The translations under genes and the position numbers were made by a program. From Azohydromonas aeria (GTDB lineage: Bacteria > Pseudomonadota > Gammaproteobacteria > Burkholderiales > Burkholderiaceae_C), in assembly GCF_009760915.1 (NCBI RefSeq), contig NZ_VIDQ01000042.1:1-59821 (forward strand): a DNA stretch of 59,821 bases. Reading direction: 5' to 3'. Below, piece by piece: positions 16,813-25,162 of the stretch. The notes below the pieces were generated by a model, which was not told where the DNA came from, ran no database searches, and saw only the letters and a list, made by a program, of their open reading frames with translations. Position 1 is the first letter of the stretch, and each line of letters opens with the position of its first letter.

Positions 16813-19569
16813 ATGGCCTTGACATCGCGACTTCCCACCCGCCTGCCCTTCCCGCCGGCCATTGCCGTGGCGCTGGCACTGCTGCTGGTCGTGGCCGGCG
16901 GCGCGCTGTGGCTGCAGGCCGTGGCCAACGACGCGGTGCGCTCGCGCGCCCACACGCTGCGGGTGCGGCTGGAGCTGGCCGAGCTGCGCAACGACGTGCT
17001 GGAGGTGTCGCGCGCGGTGCGCGGCTACGTGGCCAGCGCCCGCGACGACTGGCTCGAGCCCGGGCGCGAGGCCCAGCGCCGCGCCCCGGAGCGGCTGCAG
17101 CGGCTGCGCACGCTCACGGCCGACAACCCGGCGCAGCAGCAGCGGCTGGAAGCCTTCGGGCAGCACCTGCAGGTGCTGGGCGCGCTGGAGGAGGCCGTGC
17201 TGCAGGACGCGGCACGGCATGGGCTGGAGGCCGCGCGCCGGCGCATCGCCGCCAGCGACGCGCCGGCACAGCTGGCGGCGATGCGGACGCTGCTCGACGC
17301 GCTGGACGCCGAGGAGCTGCGGCTGCAGACGCTGCGCGACGCGGCGGTGCAGCACACCACCAACCTCACCGTGGCGGGCACCGCGCTGGGCAGCCTGCTG
17401 TCGCTGGCGCTGGTGGCCTGGGCCGGGCGCGGCCAGCAGCGCAGCCTGCGCCGGCTGGGCGACACGGTGCAGGCGCTGGTGCAGGCGCAGGACTCGCTGG
17501 GCCAGGCCAACGCCCGGCTCAAGGCCCAGGCGGCGCACGCCACCGAGCTCAACCAGGCGCTGTGGCGCACCATCGACGACGGCGTGGCGCGGCCCGCCGC
17601 GCCGCCGCGGCCCATGGCGCTGGACGCGGCCGAGCGGCTGGAGGCGCTGCGGCGCACGCAGCTGATGGACACGCCGCCGGAGGAGGAATTCGACCGCTTC
17701 ACGCGGCTGGCGGCGCTGTCGCTGCACGCGCCGCTGTGCCTGATCAGCCTCGTGGACGAGCGCCGCCAGTTCTTCAAGAGCGCCTTCGGGCTGCCCCAGG
17801 AGCTGGCCGCCACGCGCGAGCTGCCGGTGGGCGAGTCGTTCTGCCAGTTCGTGGTGCGCGACGGCGCGGCGCTGGTGGTGGAGGACGCGCAGCGGGCGCC
17901 GCCGCCGCGCTACGAATACCCGCCGCCCGCGGGCGTGGGCGCGTACCTGGGCGTGCCGCTGGCCACGCCGGACGGGCTGGTGCTGGGCAGCTTCTGCGTG
18001 GTGGACGACAAGCCGCGGCCTTGGAGCGAGGCCGACTGCGCCACGCTGGAGCGCATCGCGCAGTCGGTGCTGGCCGCCATCGCGGTGCGCATGCAGCTGC
18101 GCGCGCTGGAGCACCGCGTGGCCGAGCGCACGGCCGAGGTGCAGCTGCTGACCGGGGCGATACGCAACTCGCTCAACGGCGTGGCCATCGTCGATGCGCA
18201 CGGGCGCCTGAGCTACGCCAACGACGCCTTCGCCCACCAGTTCGGCCACGGCCAGCCGCAGGCGCTGCAGGGCGTGGCGCTGGCCGAGCTGTGCGCGGAG
18301 CGCGCGGTGGCCGAGCGCATCGTGGCCGAGCTGCACGCCTGGGGCAGCTGCCGCATCGAGCTCACGGCGCGGCGGCGCGACGGCGGCAACTTCGAGGCGC
18401 TGCTCGATGCGCACCTGGCGCACGACGAGGGCGGGCACGAGGTCGTCGTCGCCACCACCATCGACATCACCGAGCGCAAGCGCGCCGAGCAGGCGCTGCG
18501 CCTGGGCGAGGAGCGGCTGCGCCTGGCGCTGGAGGCGGCGCACATGGGCGCCTACGAGCACGACGCCGCCACGGGCGAGGTGCGGCGCACCGGCAGCCTG
18601 TACGCGGCGCTGGGCCTGGCGCTGCAGGGCCGCGACGAGGAGTTCACCGAGCGCGTGCATCCCGACGACCGCGCCCTGCTGGCGGCACGCATCGGCACGC
18701 TCGGCCCGGCGCAGCCCGGCTACGCCCTGGAGTACCGGCTGCGCCGCCCCGACGGCAGCTGGGCCTGGGTCGCCGACCATGCGCAGGCCAGCTTCTCCAG
18801 CGGCGGCGGGCTGCTGCGCCGGATCGGCATCAACATGGACGTCACGGCGCGGCGCCAGGCCGACGCGGCGCTGCAGGCGGCGCTGGCCGAGAAGGAGGTG
18901 CTGCTGCAGGAGGTGCACCACCGCGTCAAGAACAACCTGCAGGTGGTCTCCAGCCTGCTGCAGCTGCAGCGCCGCCAGCTCGGCGACCCGGCGCTGCAGG
19001 CGGTGTTCATGGAGACCGAGCAGCGCGTGCGCGCCATGGCGCTGGTGCACCAGCGGCTGTACCAGCAGAGCACGCTGTCGGCGCTGAACTTCGGCGACTA
19101 CCTGCGCTCGCTGGCCGACCAGCTCGTGCGCGCCCACGGCGCCGAGCAGCGCGTGCGCATCGAGCTGGCGCTGCAGCCCGTGCGGCTGCCGGTGGACGTG
19201 GCGGTGCCGCTGGGACTGATCGTCACGGAGCTGATCACGAACGCGCTCAAGTACGCCTGGGCGCCGGGTGCTGCCGGCGTGCTGGACCTGCGCCTGCGCG
19301 CCGCGGACGACGCCGTCCCGGCGCGCCTGGTGCTGGAGGTGCGCGACAACGGCATCGGCCTGCCCCCGGGACTCGATCCGGCCCAGGGCAGCGGGCTGGG
19401 CATGCGGCTGGTGACGCTGCTGTCGGCGCAGCTCGACGCCAGCGTGGACGTGGGCGAAGGCCCGGGCACCTGGTGGCGCGTGGTGGTGCCGCTGCCGGGC
19501 GACGGCGCCGGGGCGCAGGAGGCGCAGGAGGCGCCGGCGGCGCGGACGGCCGCGGCCGTGCCGGGCTGA
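16813..19569 (+). CDS. Multi-sensor histidine kinase (GAF-PAS-PAS, HisKA_2)
   Basis: About 918 residues from the chosen start. Two transmembrane helices (about 14-36 and 186-204) enclose a helical periplasmic domain of the CHASE3 kind. Next come a GAF domain (about 290-425, with the common opening LMDTPPEEEFDRFTRLA) and two PAS domains (about 445-555, ending DITERKRAE, and 565-680). The kinase core is of the HisKA_2 family, with the motif EVHHRVKNNLQ (His702/703), followed by an ATPase domain with TELITNALKYA and a G-box. This kinase class often acts in general stress or light/redox signalling with a separate response regulator, none of which is adjacent. An in-frame ATG at 16720 is possible; neither start has a strong ribosome-binding site. 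Confidence 0.87.
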   Translation: MALTSRLPTRLPFPPAIAVALALLLVVAGGALWLQAVANDAVRSRAHTLRVRLELAELRNDVLEVSRAVRGYVASARDDWLEPGREAQRRAPERLQRLRTLTADNPAQQQRLEAFGQHLQVLGALEEAVLQDAARHGLEAARRRIAASDAPAQLAAMRTLLDALDAEELRLQTLRDAAVQHTTNLTVAGTALGSLLSLALVAWAGRGQQRSLRRLGDTVQALVQAQDSLGQANARLKAQAAHATELNQALWRTIDDGVARPAAPPRPMALDAAERLEALRRTQLMDTPPEEEFDRFTRLAALSLHAPLCLISLVDERRQFFKSAFGLPQELAATRELPVGESFCQFVVRDGAALVVEDAQRAPPPRYEYPPPAGVGAYLGVPLATPDGLVLGSFCVVDDKPRPWSEADCATLERIAQSVLAAIAVRMQLRALEHRVAERTAEVQLLTGAIRNSLNGVAIVDAHGRLSYANDAFAHQFGHGQPQALQGVALAELCAERAVAERIVAELHAWGSCRIELTARRRDGGNFEALLDAHLAHDEGGHEVVVATTIDITERKRAEQALRLGEERLRLALEAAHMGAYEHDAATGEVRRTGSLYAALGLALQGRDEEFTERVHPDDRALLAARIGTLGPAQPGYALEYRLRRPDGSWAWVADHAQASFSSGGGLLRRIGINMDVTARRQADAALQAALAEKEVLLQEVHHRVKNNLQVVSSLLQLQRRQLGDPALQAVFMETEQRVRAMALVHQRLYQQSTLSALNFGDYLRSLADQLVRAHGAEQRVRIELALQPVRLPVDVAVPLGLIVTELITNALKYAWAPGAAGVLDLRLRAADDAVPARLVLEVRDNGIGLPPGLDPAQGSGLGMRLVTLLSAQLDASVDVGEGPGTWWRVVVPLPGDGAGAQEAQEAPAARTAAAVPG

Positions 19570-19594
19570 GGCACCGGCGCGCGGGGCCCGGCGC

Positions 19595-20656
19595 TCAGCC
19601 GCGCAGGCGCTTGCGCCACTGGTAGGCCGGGCTGTAGCGGCCGGGCACGGGCGGCGGGAAGGGCAGCGTCCAGGGCCGGGCGGCGACGAGGTGGCGGTCG
19701 AGCATGTGGTGGATCAGGCGCAGCTGCAGCGCGCCCGCCACGCGCTGGCTCCTGCCCAGCCAGGCCATGAAGTCCGCCGGCGCCGGCGTGGCGCCGAAGC
19801 GCGGCACGTAGGCCAGCAGCGCGTACAGGCAGCCGCGCGCGAGCTCGTTGTCGAGCCAGCCGCGCAGCAGGGCCCAGTCCAGCGTCGGGCCGAAGCGGCG
19901 CAGCAGCAGCAGCGCATCGACCAGCGAGGGCAGGAAGCTCGGGTGCACGCGCATGTCGCTGAGGTCGTTGAACCAGGACGCGGCGATGTAGGGCAGCTGC
20001 AGCTCCGGCGGCAGCCGCCGCACCGGCTCGCCGTGCCAGCTCGACGGTTGCGAGCGCGACAGCAGCTGCGCCGGCGCGAACAGGCTGCCGGCGCTGAAGG
20101 GGGAGTCGGACGGGAACAGCGCGCGGTGCAGCTCGACGATGCCGCCGTGCGCGCGGTGGCGCAGCGGCGCGTCGTGGTGCATGCCGGGCAGCGCGGGGAA
20201 GTCAGTGCGCTCCCAACCGCCGCCCTCGGCCGTGAGCGCCGCGTCGGCCTCCGAGTAGCGTTGCGGGGGCAACAGCACGTCGAAGTCGGACATCGGGCGC
20301 AGGTGCGGCTCGGGGTAGAGCTGCTCGCTCGCGGAGATGCCCTTGAGCAGCGTGGGCTCCAGGCGCAGCGCGGCGCAGGCCGACAGCAGCGCCCGCACCG
20401 AGGCCTGCAGCGTGGCGTGGCGCATGCGCGCGGTGAGGTCGGCGCTCAGCAGCGCGTGGCGCCAGGCTTCGGGCACGCCTTGCGGCTGCGCGCGCGTGGC
20501 GTGGTGCAGCAGCGGGCCCAGCCCGCCGTCGAGCAGCCAGCGCAGCTGCCGCTCCTGCTCCCCGGCCGCAACGCCGGAGCCGAAGGCGGCGTGCGCGTCC
20601 AGCGGCGCGCCGGTGGCCGCGTGCGCCAGCAGCCGCGCCGTCAGTGAGCCGCGCAT
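19595..20656 (-). CDS. Nucleotidyltransferase-fold protein of the PqqD/HprK-like cluster
   Basis: A 353-residue protein of the NTP_transf_5 type. The nucleotidyltransferase hallmark is LLKGISASEQLYP followed by RPMSDFDVLLP, where Asp124 and Asp126 would bind metal; a later HGGIVELHRAL supplies more of the fold. Proteins of this family occur next to PqqD-like and HPr-kinase-like genes in several peptide and polysaccharide clusters; the reaction is not established. It is transcribed divergently from the PqqD-like gene across 163 bases. The ATG at 20656 is the first that begins the conserved N-terminus; a longer reading would pass through the divergent promoter region. Confidence 0.78.
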   Translation of the reverse strand: MRGSLTARLLAHAATGAPLDAHAAFGSGVAAGEQERQLRWLLDGGLGPLLHHATRAQPQGVPEAWRHALLSADLTARMRHATLQASVRALLSACAALRLEPTLLKGISASEQLYPEPHLRPMSDFDVLLPPQRYSEADAALTAEGGGWERTDFPALPGMHHDAPLRHRAHGGIVELHRALFPSDSPFSAGSLFAPAQLLSRSQPSSWHGEPVRRLPPELQLPYIAASWFNDLSDMRVHPSFLPSLVDALLLLRRFGPTLDWALLRGWLDNELARGCLYALLAYVPRFGATPAPADFMAWLGRSQRVAGALQLRLIHHMLDRHLVAARPWTLPFPPPVPGRYSPAYQWRKRLRG

Positions 20657-20669
20657 GCCACACACGGCC

Positions 20670-20683
20670 TGTAGACGCCTACA
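20670..20683. promoter_or_regulatory. Candidate operator palindrome in divergent promoter
   Basis: TGTAGACGCCTACA reads nearly the same on both strands (12 of 14 positions symmetrical) and lies 14 bases upstream of the nucleotidyltransferase start, inside the region that must hold both divergent promoters. The size and symmetry suit a dimeric repressor, but no regulator gene is adjacent. Confidence 0.3.
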
Positions 20684-20819
20684 CGCACCTTCGGGGGGCC
20701 CCTTTCGGGCCATGGACGGGAAACTGACACCAACATCCGGAACCAATTTTTTGCTGCCGGGCGTTGCGGCGCCGAAATACAGAGCGCCAGGGACACACCC
20801 GCACGGAGGGAGGCAAGCG

Positions 20820-21143
20820 ATGGAAACGATGGATCCCCATGCCGCGGGGATGATAGTTCGCGAAGTGGACGGCGCCCTGCTGATCCTCGACACCGCGTCC
20901 AACCACATCCACCAGCTCAACGAAACCGCCAGCATCGTCTGGCGCATGCGCCGCGAAGGCGCAGCCCCGCGCGACATCGCGGCCACCCTGGCTGCGGAGT
21001 TCGCGGTGGAAGAGGACCAGGCGTTGAGCGACGTGCACGACCTGTTGCAGCGCCTGGAATCTTTGCACCTGCTCATGCCGCCGCCGCCTGGCGCCGGTCA
21101 CGCGGGTGTTTCCAAGGAAGGAGGTTTGAATGTCAGTTCGTGA
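20820..21143 (+). CDS. PqqD-family peptide chaperone
   Basis: A 107-residue winged-helix protein of the PqqD family, the fold used as a RiPP recognition element that holds leader peptides for modifying enzymes. The core reads as a short beta-sheet with the sequence GALLILDTASNHIHQLNETASIVW, then two to three helices with a typical DIAATLAAEFAVEEDQALSDVHDLLQRLE pattern. The C-terminus is extended by a Pro/Gly tail. GGAGGGAGG lies just upstream of the start at 20820. The gene overlaps the next one, a 69-residue peptide gene, by 14 bases, so the two are probably translationally coupled. The overlap supports the view that the peptide is its partner. Confidence 0.82.
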   Translation: METMDPHAAGMIVREVDGALLILDTASNHIHQLNETASIVWRMRREGAAPRDIAATLAAEFAVEEDQALSDVHDLLQRLESLHLLMPPPPGAGHAGVSKEGGLNVSS

Positions 21144-21339
21144 TCCGACGCGCCGTGACTTCGTCAGGCGCGGCGCCTATGTGGCCCCGGCGATCCTGAC
21201 GCTGGCCGCCGCACCGGAGTTCGCCAAGGCGGGCTCCGGCAAGCCCGACAATCCGGGCGGCGGCAAGCCTGACAAGCCGGGCGGGGGCAAGCCCGACAAG
21301 CCAGACAAGCCCGACAAACCGGGCAAGGGCAAGGGCTGA
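21130..21339 (+). CDS. Small peptide with twin-arginine-like leader and Lys-Pro-Asp repeats
   Basis: A 69-residue protein that I regard as the likely substrate or precursor of this cluster. The N-terminus has RRDFVRR followed by a hydrophobic stretch (AYVAPAILTLAAAP) and EFAKAGS, which resembles a Tat signal and possible cleavage at AKA/GS. The rest (about 37-69) is made only of Gly, Lys, Pro, Asp and one Asn in repeats GGGKPDKP and KPDKPDKP, with no Cys, Ser or Thr. AAGGAGG precedes the start at 21130, inside the upstream gene. A 6-bp hairpin spans its stop codon. Whether the peptide is exported, modified or both is unknown. It could instead be a small secreted structural protein. Confidence 0.7.
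   Translation: MSVRDPTRRDFVRRGAYVAPAILTLAAAPEFAKAGSGKPDNPGGGKPDKPGGGKPDKPDKPDKPGKGKG
21238..21335 (+). repeat. Short in-gene repeats encoding KPD units
   Basis: Imperfect repeats of GGCAAGCCCGACAAGCCGGGC and of the shorter AAGCCCGAC unit make up the second half of the 69-residue peptide gene. They keep frame in 9- and 24-base steps, which permits length change by slippage. Confidence 0.7.
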
Positions 21340-21532
21340 GCAGCCCTGACGCAATGCCCGCTGCAGGGCCGGGGCCGTGCCCGTCCAGGCGACGCCAGGC
21401 GCCGGCAGCTGCCCCTCGGGCGGCACGAGCGCGAGCCCGACCACTGCCACGCCGGTGTTTTCGCGAATGCGGACTCCGGCGTTTTCCATTCAACCCTCGA
21501 TGCATCGAGGAAACCGACTCGGAGGGAGGCCG

Positions 21533-22444
21533 GTGACTCCAATCAATTCGATGCCGTCCTGGCAGGCGCCGCGCACGCCTTCAGGCACGCAGACCGCCAT
21601 CCGCTTCCAGGCCCTGGGCCAGACGGTGCAGGTTCACTGCACGGATGCCGCCGTGGCGCGCGTCGTGGTGGCCAATTTCGCGGCGCTGCCCGCCGCGGCG
21701 CCGCACGCCCGCACCGACCTGGCCTACGAGGCCGGCACCGCCCCGCAGGGCAGCGGCTACCTGCTGCACCGCGCCGGCCGCGAGCCCCTGGCGGCTGCCA
21801 GCCTGTGCGAGCTGCTGTTCGACCTGGAAAAGGACCTGATCATCGCGCTGCAGTGGCGCCGGCCCGAGTTGCTGCACCTGCACGCCGCGGCGCTGGAGTA
21901 CGCGGGGCAGGCCTGGCTGCTGGCCGGCGACTCGGGGGCCGGCAAGTCCACCACCACCTGGGGCCTGCTGCACCAGGGCTTCCGCTACCTGAGCGACGAG
22001 CTCAGCCCGGTGGACCTGGAGAGCCTGTGCGTGCATGCCTACCCGCATGCGCTGTGCCTCAAGCGCCGCCCGCCTGCGACCTGGCGCTTTCCCGAGGAGC
22101 AGCTCGTCGACCTCGGCCGCACGCTGCACGTGCCGGTGGCGGCCCTGCCCGGCGGCACGGCCGCCACGGGGCCCAGCCCGCTGGCCGGGCTGCTGTTCGT
22201 GCGGCACGACCCGGCGCTGCGCGAGCCGGCGCTGCGCCCGCTGCATCCCGCGGAGGCCGGCGCGCGGCTGTACGTCACCACGCTCAATGCCCTGGCCCAT
22301 GCCCGCCACGGCATGGACGCCGTCGTCGGGCTGGCCAAGAGCATCCCCTGCTGGACGCTGGCCGCCGCCGACCTGGGCGCCACCTGCGCGCTGGTCGAGG
22401 AACTCGCGCGCGGGCTGCAGCCGGCGCAGCGCGCCTGCGGCTGA
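21533..22444 (+). CDS. HPr-kinase-like protein (HprK-related kinase A type)
   Basis: A 303-residue protein with the C-terminal HPr kinase/phosphorylase fold. The P-loop reads GDSGAGKST (132-140) after LLHLHAAALEY, as in HprK, and YLSDELSPV (152-160) matches the acidic motif after it. It lacks the N-terminal domain of true HprK and there is no HPr or PTS gene nearby, so it is unlikely to regulate sugar uptake. Homologues next to PqqD and nucleotidyltransferase genes are known to annotators as the HPr-rel-A system, of unknown function; I recall this name from memory. The start is GTG at 21533, because GGAGGGAGG lies directly upstream; the ATG at 21551 is too far from it. Confidence 0.8.
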   Translation: MTPINSMPSWQAPRTPSGTQTAIRFQALGQTVQVHCTDAAVARVVVANFAALPAAAPHARTDLAYEAGTAPQGSGYLLHRAGREPLAAASLCELLFDLEKDLIIALQWRRPELLHLHAAALEYAGQAWLLAGDSGAGKSTTTWGLLHQGFRYLSDELSPVDLESLCVHAYPHALCLKRRPPATWRFPEEQLVDLGRTLHVPVAALPGGTAATGPSPLAGLLFVRHDPALREPALRPLHPAEAGARLYVTTLNALAHARHGMDAVVGLAKSIPCWTLAAADLGATCALVEELARGLQPAQRACG

Positions 22445-22600
22445 AGGCGCGCCGGGCCGGGCCGGCGCCGCCCGCATCCGATGGCGACGTGCTGCCTGCC
22501 GCATGCCGTCGCTGCGGAACCCGCGCGCCGGGCGACGACGTGCCAATTGCGCACGCTTTGCGACCGCGGCAGCGGTGGGAGCGCTTCCTAGAATCCCGGG

Positions 22601-23428
22601 GTGAAGCTCGCTCCCGTCTCCCCAGTCGATCGGCCGGCCCTGGTGGAGGCGGTGACGGTGCCGTTGGCCACCGTGGCGCTGGCCACCGGCGAGGGACACG
22701 CGGCGCACGCCGTGCCGCCCGGCGCCGGGGCCGCCGTGGAACTCAGCCCGCTGGGCCGCGTCGCGGCCTTGCTCGGCGCCTTCGGCGATCCCGTGCTGGA
22801 GCTGGCCGAGCCCCAGGAGTCCGGCACGCCGGCACTGCCGGGCGAGACCCATCCCGCCACGCCTGATGCCGCGCCCCGGCTGGAGAAGGCCCTGGCCGAC
22901 ACGCTGAGCCCGCACCTGGCCGGCGCCCCGGCGCACGACGCGCCGGCCGAAGCCTCCACCCCGCTTGCGTCCAGCCTGCCCTCGGCGCCCGCCGTGCCGG
23001 AAGAAGCCGCCGCGGCGCAACCGGCGCCCACGGCGCAATCCGCGGGAGCGCTGCTCAACGCGCTGCTGAGCGCAGCGCTCACCGGCCAGGCCGCCCTGGA
23101 GCTGCGCCGCCCCGACCAGCCCCCGCTGCGGCTGGAGCTGGAGCGGGAACCCGACGGACACGGCGCCTTTCGCGTCAGCCGCGTGCGCATCCGCCACGAG
23201 ACGGCGGATGGCGTGCTGGAGGCGGCGGTGCAGCTGGGCAGCGCCGCGCACGAGCGCGCGCCGCTGGGCGTGGACATCGCCGCCAGCGGCGCGCTGTCCG
23301 AGGCAGTGGCGCAGCGGCTCGACGAGCTCAGGGACGCGCTCGGCGCCCGCGGCCTGAGCGCCGCCGTGCGGGCGCGGCCGGCAGCGGCAGCCCCTTCACC
23401 ACCGCTGCTGCCGATGTCCGGCGACTGA
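22601..23428 (+). CDS. FliK-like protein
   Basis: A 275-residue protein with a long Pro/Ala/Glu-rich middle (about 70-150) and a compact C-terminal domain (about 155-260). That domain resembles the FliK hook-length control C-terminus: ALELRRPDQPPLRLELERE, GAFRVSRVRIRHETADGVLEAAVQLGS, then a helix and DALGARGLSAAVRARP. GTG start at 22601. It is followed after 15 bases by a gene for a free FlhB C-terminal domain, the natural partner of FliK. No other flagellar genes are present, so this may be an accessory pair to a flagellar locus elsewhere. Assignment rests on layout and partner more than on a strong motif. Confidence 0.55.
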   Translation: MKLAPVSPVDRPALVEAVTVPLATVALATGEGHAAHAVPPGAGAAVELSPLGRVAALLGAFGDPVLELAEPQESGTPALPGETHPATPDAAPRLEKALADTLSPHLAGAPAHDAPAEASTPLASSLPSAPAVPEEAAAAQPAPTAQSAGALLNALLSAALTGQAALELRRPDQPPLRLELEREPDGHGAFRVSRVRIRHETADGVLEAAVQLGSAAHERAPLGVDIAASGALSEAVAQRLDELRDALGARGLSAAVRARPAAAAPSPPLLPMSGD

Positions 23429-23443
23429 GCCACAAACCGCGCC

Positions 23444-23740
23444 ATGGACGACTCAAGCCCCCCCTCCCCCGCGCGGCGCCGCGCCGCCGTGGCCATGAGC
23501 TACGACGCGCACCAGCGCCTGGGCGCGCCCAAGGTCGTGGCCAAGGGCTACAACGCCACGGCGCAGCGCATCCTGGCGCTGGCGAAGGAGGCGGGCGTGC
23601 CGGTCACGGAATCGGCCGAGCTGGCGCAGGCGCTGATGCATGTCGAGCTGGACCGGGAGATCCCGGCCGAGCTCTACGCCGCGGTGGCGGAAATCCTGGT
23701 CTGGATCTGGCGGCTGCAGCCGAAGGCGCCGCGCGGCTGA
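23444..23740 (+). CDS. Stand-alone FlhB C-terminal-domain protein (FlhX-like)
   Basis: A 98-residue soluble protein matching the cytoplasmic switch domain of FlhB/YscU. The core pattern is AVAMSYDAHQRLGAPKVVAKGYNATAQRILALAKEAGVPVTE, then LAQALMHVELDREIPAELYAAVAEILVWIWRL. There are no transmembrane helices and the autocleavage motif NPTH is absent, the position being occupied by SYDA. Such free domains (called FlhX or FhlB-like) can partly replace the FlhB C-terminus in other bacteria. It lies beside the FliK-like gene and converges with the flippase gene. Confidence 0.85.
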   Translation: MDDSSPPSPARRRAAVAMSYDAHQRLGAPKVVAKGYNATAQRILALAKEAGVPVTESAELAQALMHVELDREIPAELYAAVAEILVWIWRLQPKAPRG

Positions 23741-23751
23741 AAGCCTGCGCG

Positions 23752-25053
23752 CTATGCGGCGGCACGTGCCGCGCCGGGCAGCACGGCGCGGCGCCACGGC
23801 ATCGGGCAGTGCCTGTGGGCCACGCACCAGGTCAGCAGGAAACGCAGGCCCATGCTCAGGCTGAAGGCGATGGCCGCGCCCTGCAGCCCGAAGTGCCGCA
23901 CCAGCACCAGCAGCAGCGCCACGTTGACCAGGCCCGCGCCGACCGTGGCCAGTGCCAGCGAGCCCGTGCGCCGGGCGTAGAAAACGTAGTTGGTGACCAT
24001 GAAGTACATGCCGTTGAAGGCCTGTCCCAGCGCCAGCCAGCCGATGACCAGCCCGGCCGCGGCGAACTTCTCGCCGGCCACCAGCCGCACCAGCGCCGGC
24101 CCGGCCACGCAGGCCAGCGCCGCGCCCAGCAGCAGCGCCGCGAACCAGGCGTAGGTGCGGCGCACGATGAGCCGCTTGTCCTGATCGTCGCCACGCTTGA
24201 GCCGCTCGAACAGCCACGGCCCGTAGGCCTTGTTGAGGGCGTCGAAGACCAGGCTCATGGCGTTGCCCAGCTGCACCGCCACCATGTACACGCCCGCCTG
24301 CGCCAGGCCCAGCTCGTCGTGGATGACGAGGCGGTCCACCGCGTTGAGCAGGAACAGTCCCGCGAAATGCGGCACCAGCGGCAGCCCGAAGGCCAGCGCC
24401 TCGCGCAGGAAGTCCGGGCGCCAGCAGCGCAGCCGCAGCAGGCCGTCGCGGTGCAGCAGCGCCAGCGCCAGCAGCGCCGACAGTCCCGCGGCCACGACCT
24501 GCGCCTGGATGCGCCCGCCCGCGCCCTGCAGCAGCACCACGACCAGCAGCAGCGACAGCGCCATGTTGAGCGCGCCCTGGCCGATCTGCAGCGCGCCGAA
24601 GCGCCGCGCCTGGTGGCGCACCTGCCACAGGCCGAGCCGGATGCCCGTCACGGCCGCGCAGGCCGACGTGAACACCGCCCACGGCAGCCATGGGGCCGGC
24701 AATCCCAGCCACTGCGACAGCGGCGCGCTGAACAGGAGCACCACGCCCAGCACGGCCAGGGCGGCGGCCAGCACCAGCTGCAGGCAGCTGCCCACGAAGC
24801 GGCCGAGCTCGGCTTCGTCCGCGGGCAGGTCGTAGTACTTGCGCCCGACGGCGCCGGCCACGCTCAAGCCGACGACGGCCTCCAGCGCGGCCAGCAGGGT
24901 CTGGAACATCGCCACCTCGCCGTAGCCGGCAGGCCCCAGCACGCGGGTGAGCAGCGGCAGCAGCGCGAAGGGAATCGCCGCGTTGACGAGGTTGGACAGC
25001 AGGTAGACGGAGGCGCCCGACAGCAGCGTGTTCGACCTGAATCGGTGCAGCAT
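23752..25053 (-). CDS. Oligosaccharide flippase (Wzx/MATE-like)
   Basis: A 433-residue polytopic membrane protein with about 12 hydrophobic helices. It opens with the arrangement typical of the polysaccharide flippase family (SGASVYLLSNLVNAAIPFALLPLLTRVLGPAGYGEVAMFQ). Such proteins move lipid-linked oligosaccharides across the inner membrane. There is no glycosyltransferase in direct contact, and the nucleotide-sugar cassette lies 9 kb away, so the cargo is unknown. ATG at 25053 is chosen since GGGGAGG lies upstream; a GTG at 25071 would add six residues and would include that site. Confidence 0.85.
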   Translation of the reverse strand: MLHRFRSNTLLSGASVYLLSNLVNAAIPFALLPLLTRVLGPAGYGEVAMFQTLLAALEAVVGLSVAGAVGRKYYDLPADEAELGRFVGSCLQLVLAAALAVLGVVLLFSAPLSQWLGLPAPWLPWAVFTSACAAVTGIRLGLWQVRHQARRFGALQIGQGALNMALSLLLVVVLLQGAGGRIQAQVVAAGLSALLALALLHRDGLLRLRCWRPDFLREALAFGLPLVPHFAGLFLLNAVDRLVIHDELGLAQAGVYMVAVQLGNAMSLVFDALNKAYGPWLFERLKRGDDQDKRLIVRRTYAWFAALLLGAALACVAGPALVRLVAGEKFAAAGLVIGWLALGQAFNGMYFMVTNYVFYARRTGSLALATVGAGLVNVALLLVLVRHFGLQGAAIAFSLSMGLRFLLTWCVAHRHCPMPWRRAVLPGAARAAA

Positions 25054-25162
25054 CGCGCCTCGCCTCCCCACAACGTCTCGCCGGGACCGCGCGTGGCGCC
25101 GCGGCGTGGCCGGTGCCGACCGGCGCGACGGCGGCGTGCGCGTCGAATGTCAGGCCCTTATA

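Noticed and set aside
22601..23740. Assigning the FliK/FlhX-like pair to the peptide cluster
   Set aside because: Same strand and close, but the functional families point to flagellar export, and 156 bases separate them.
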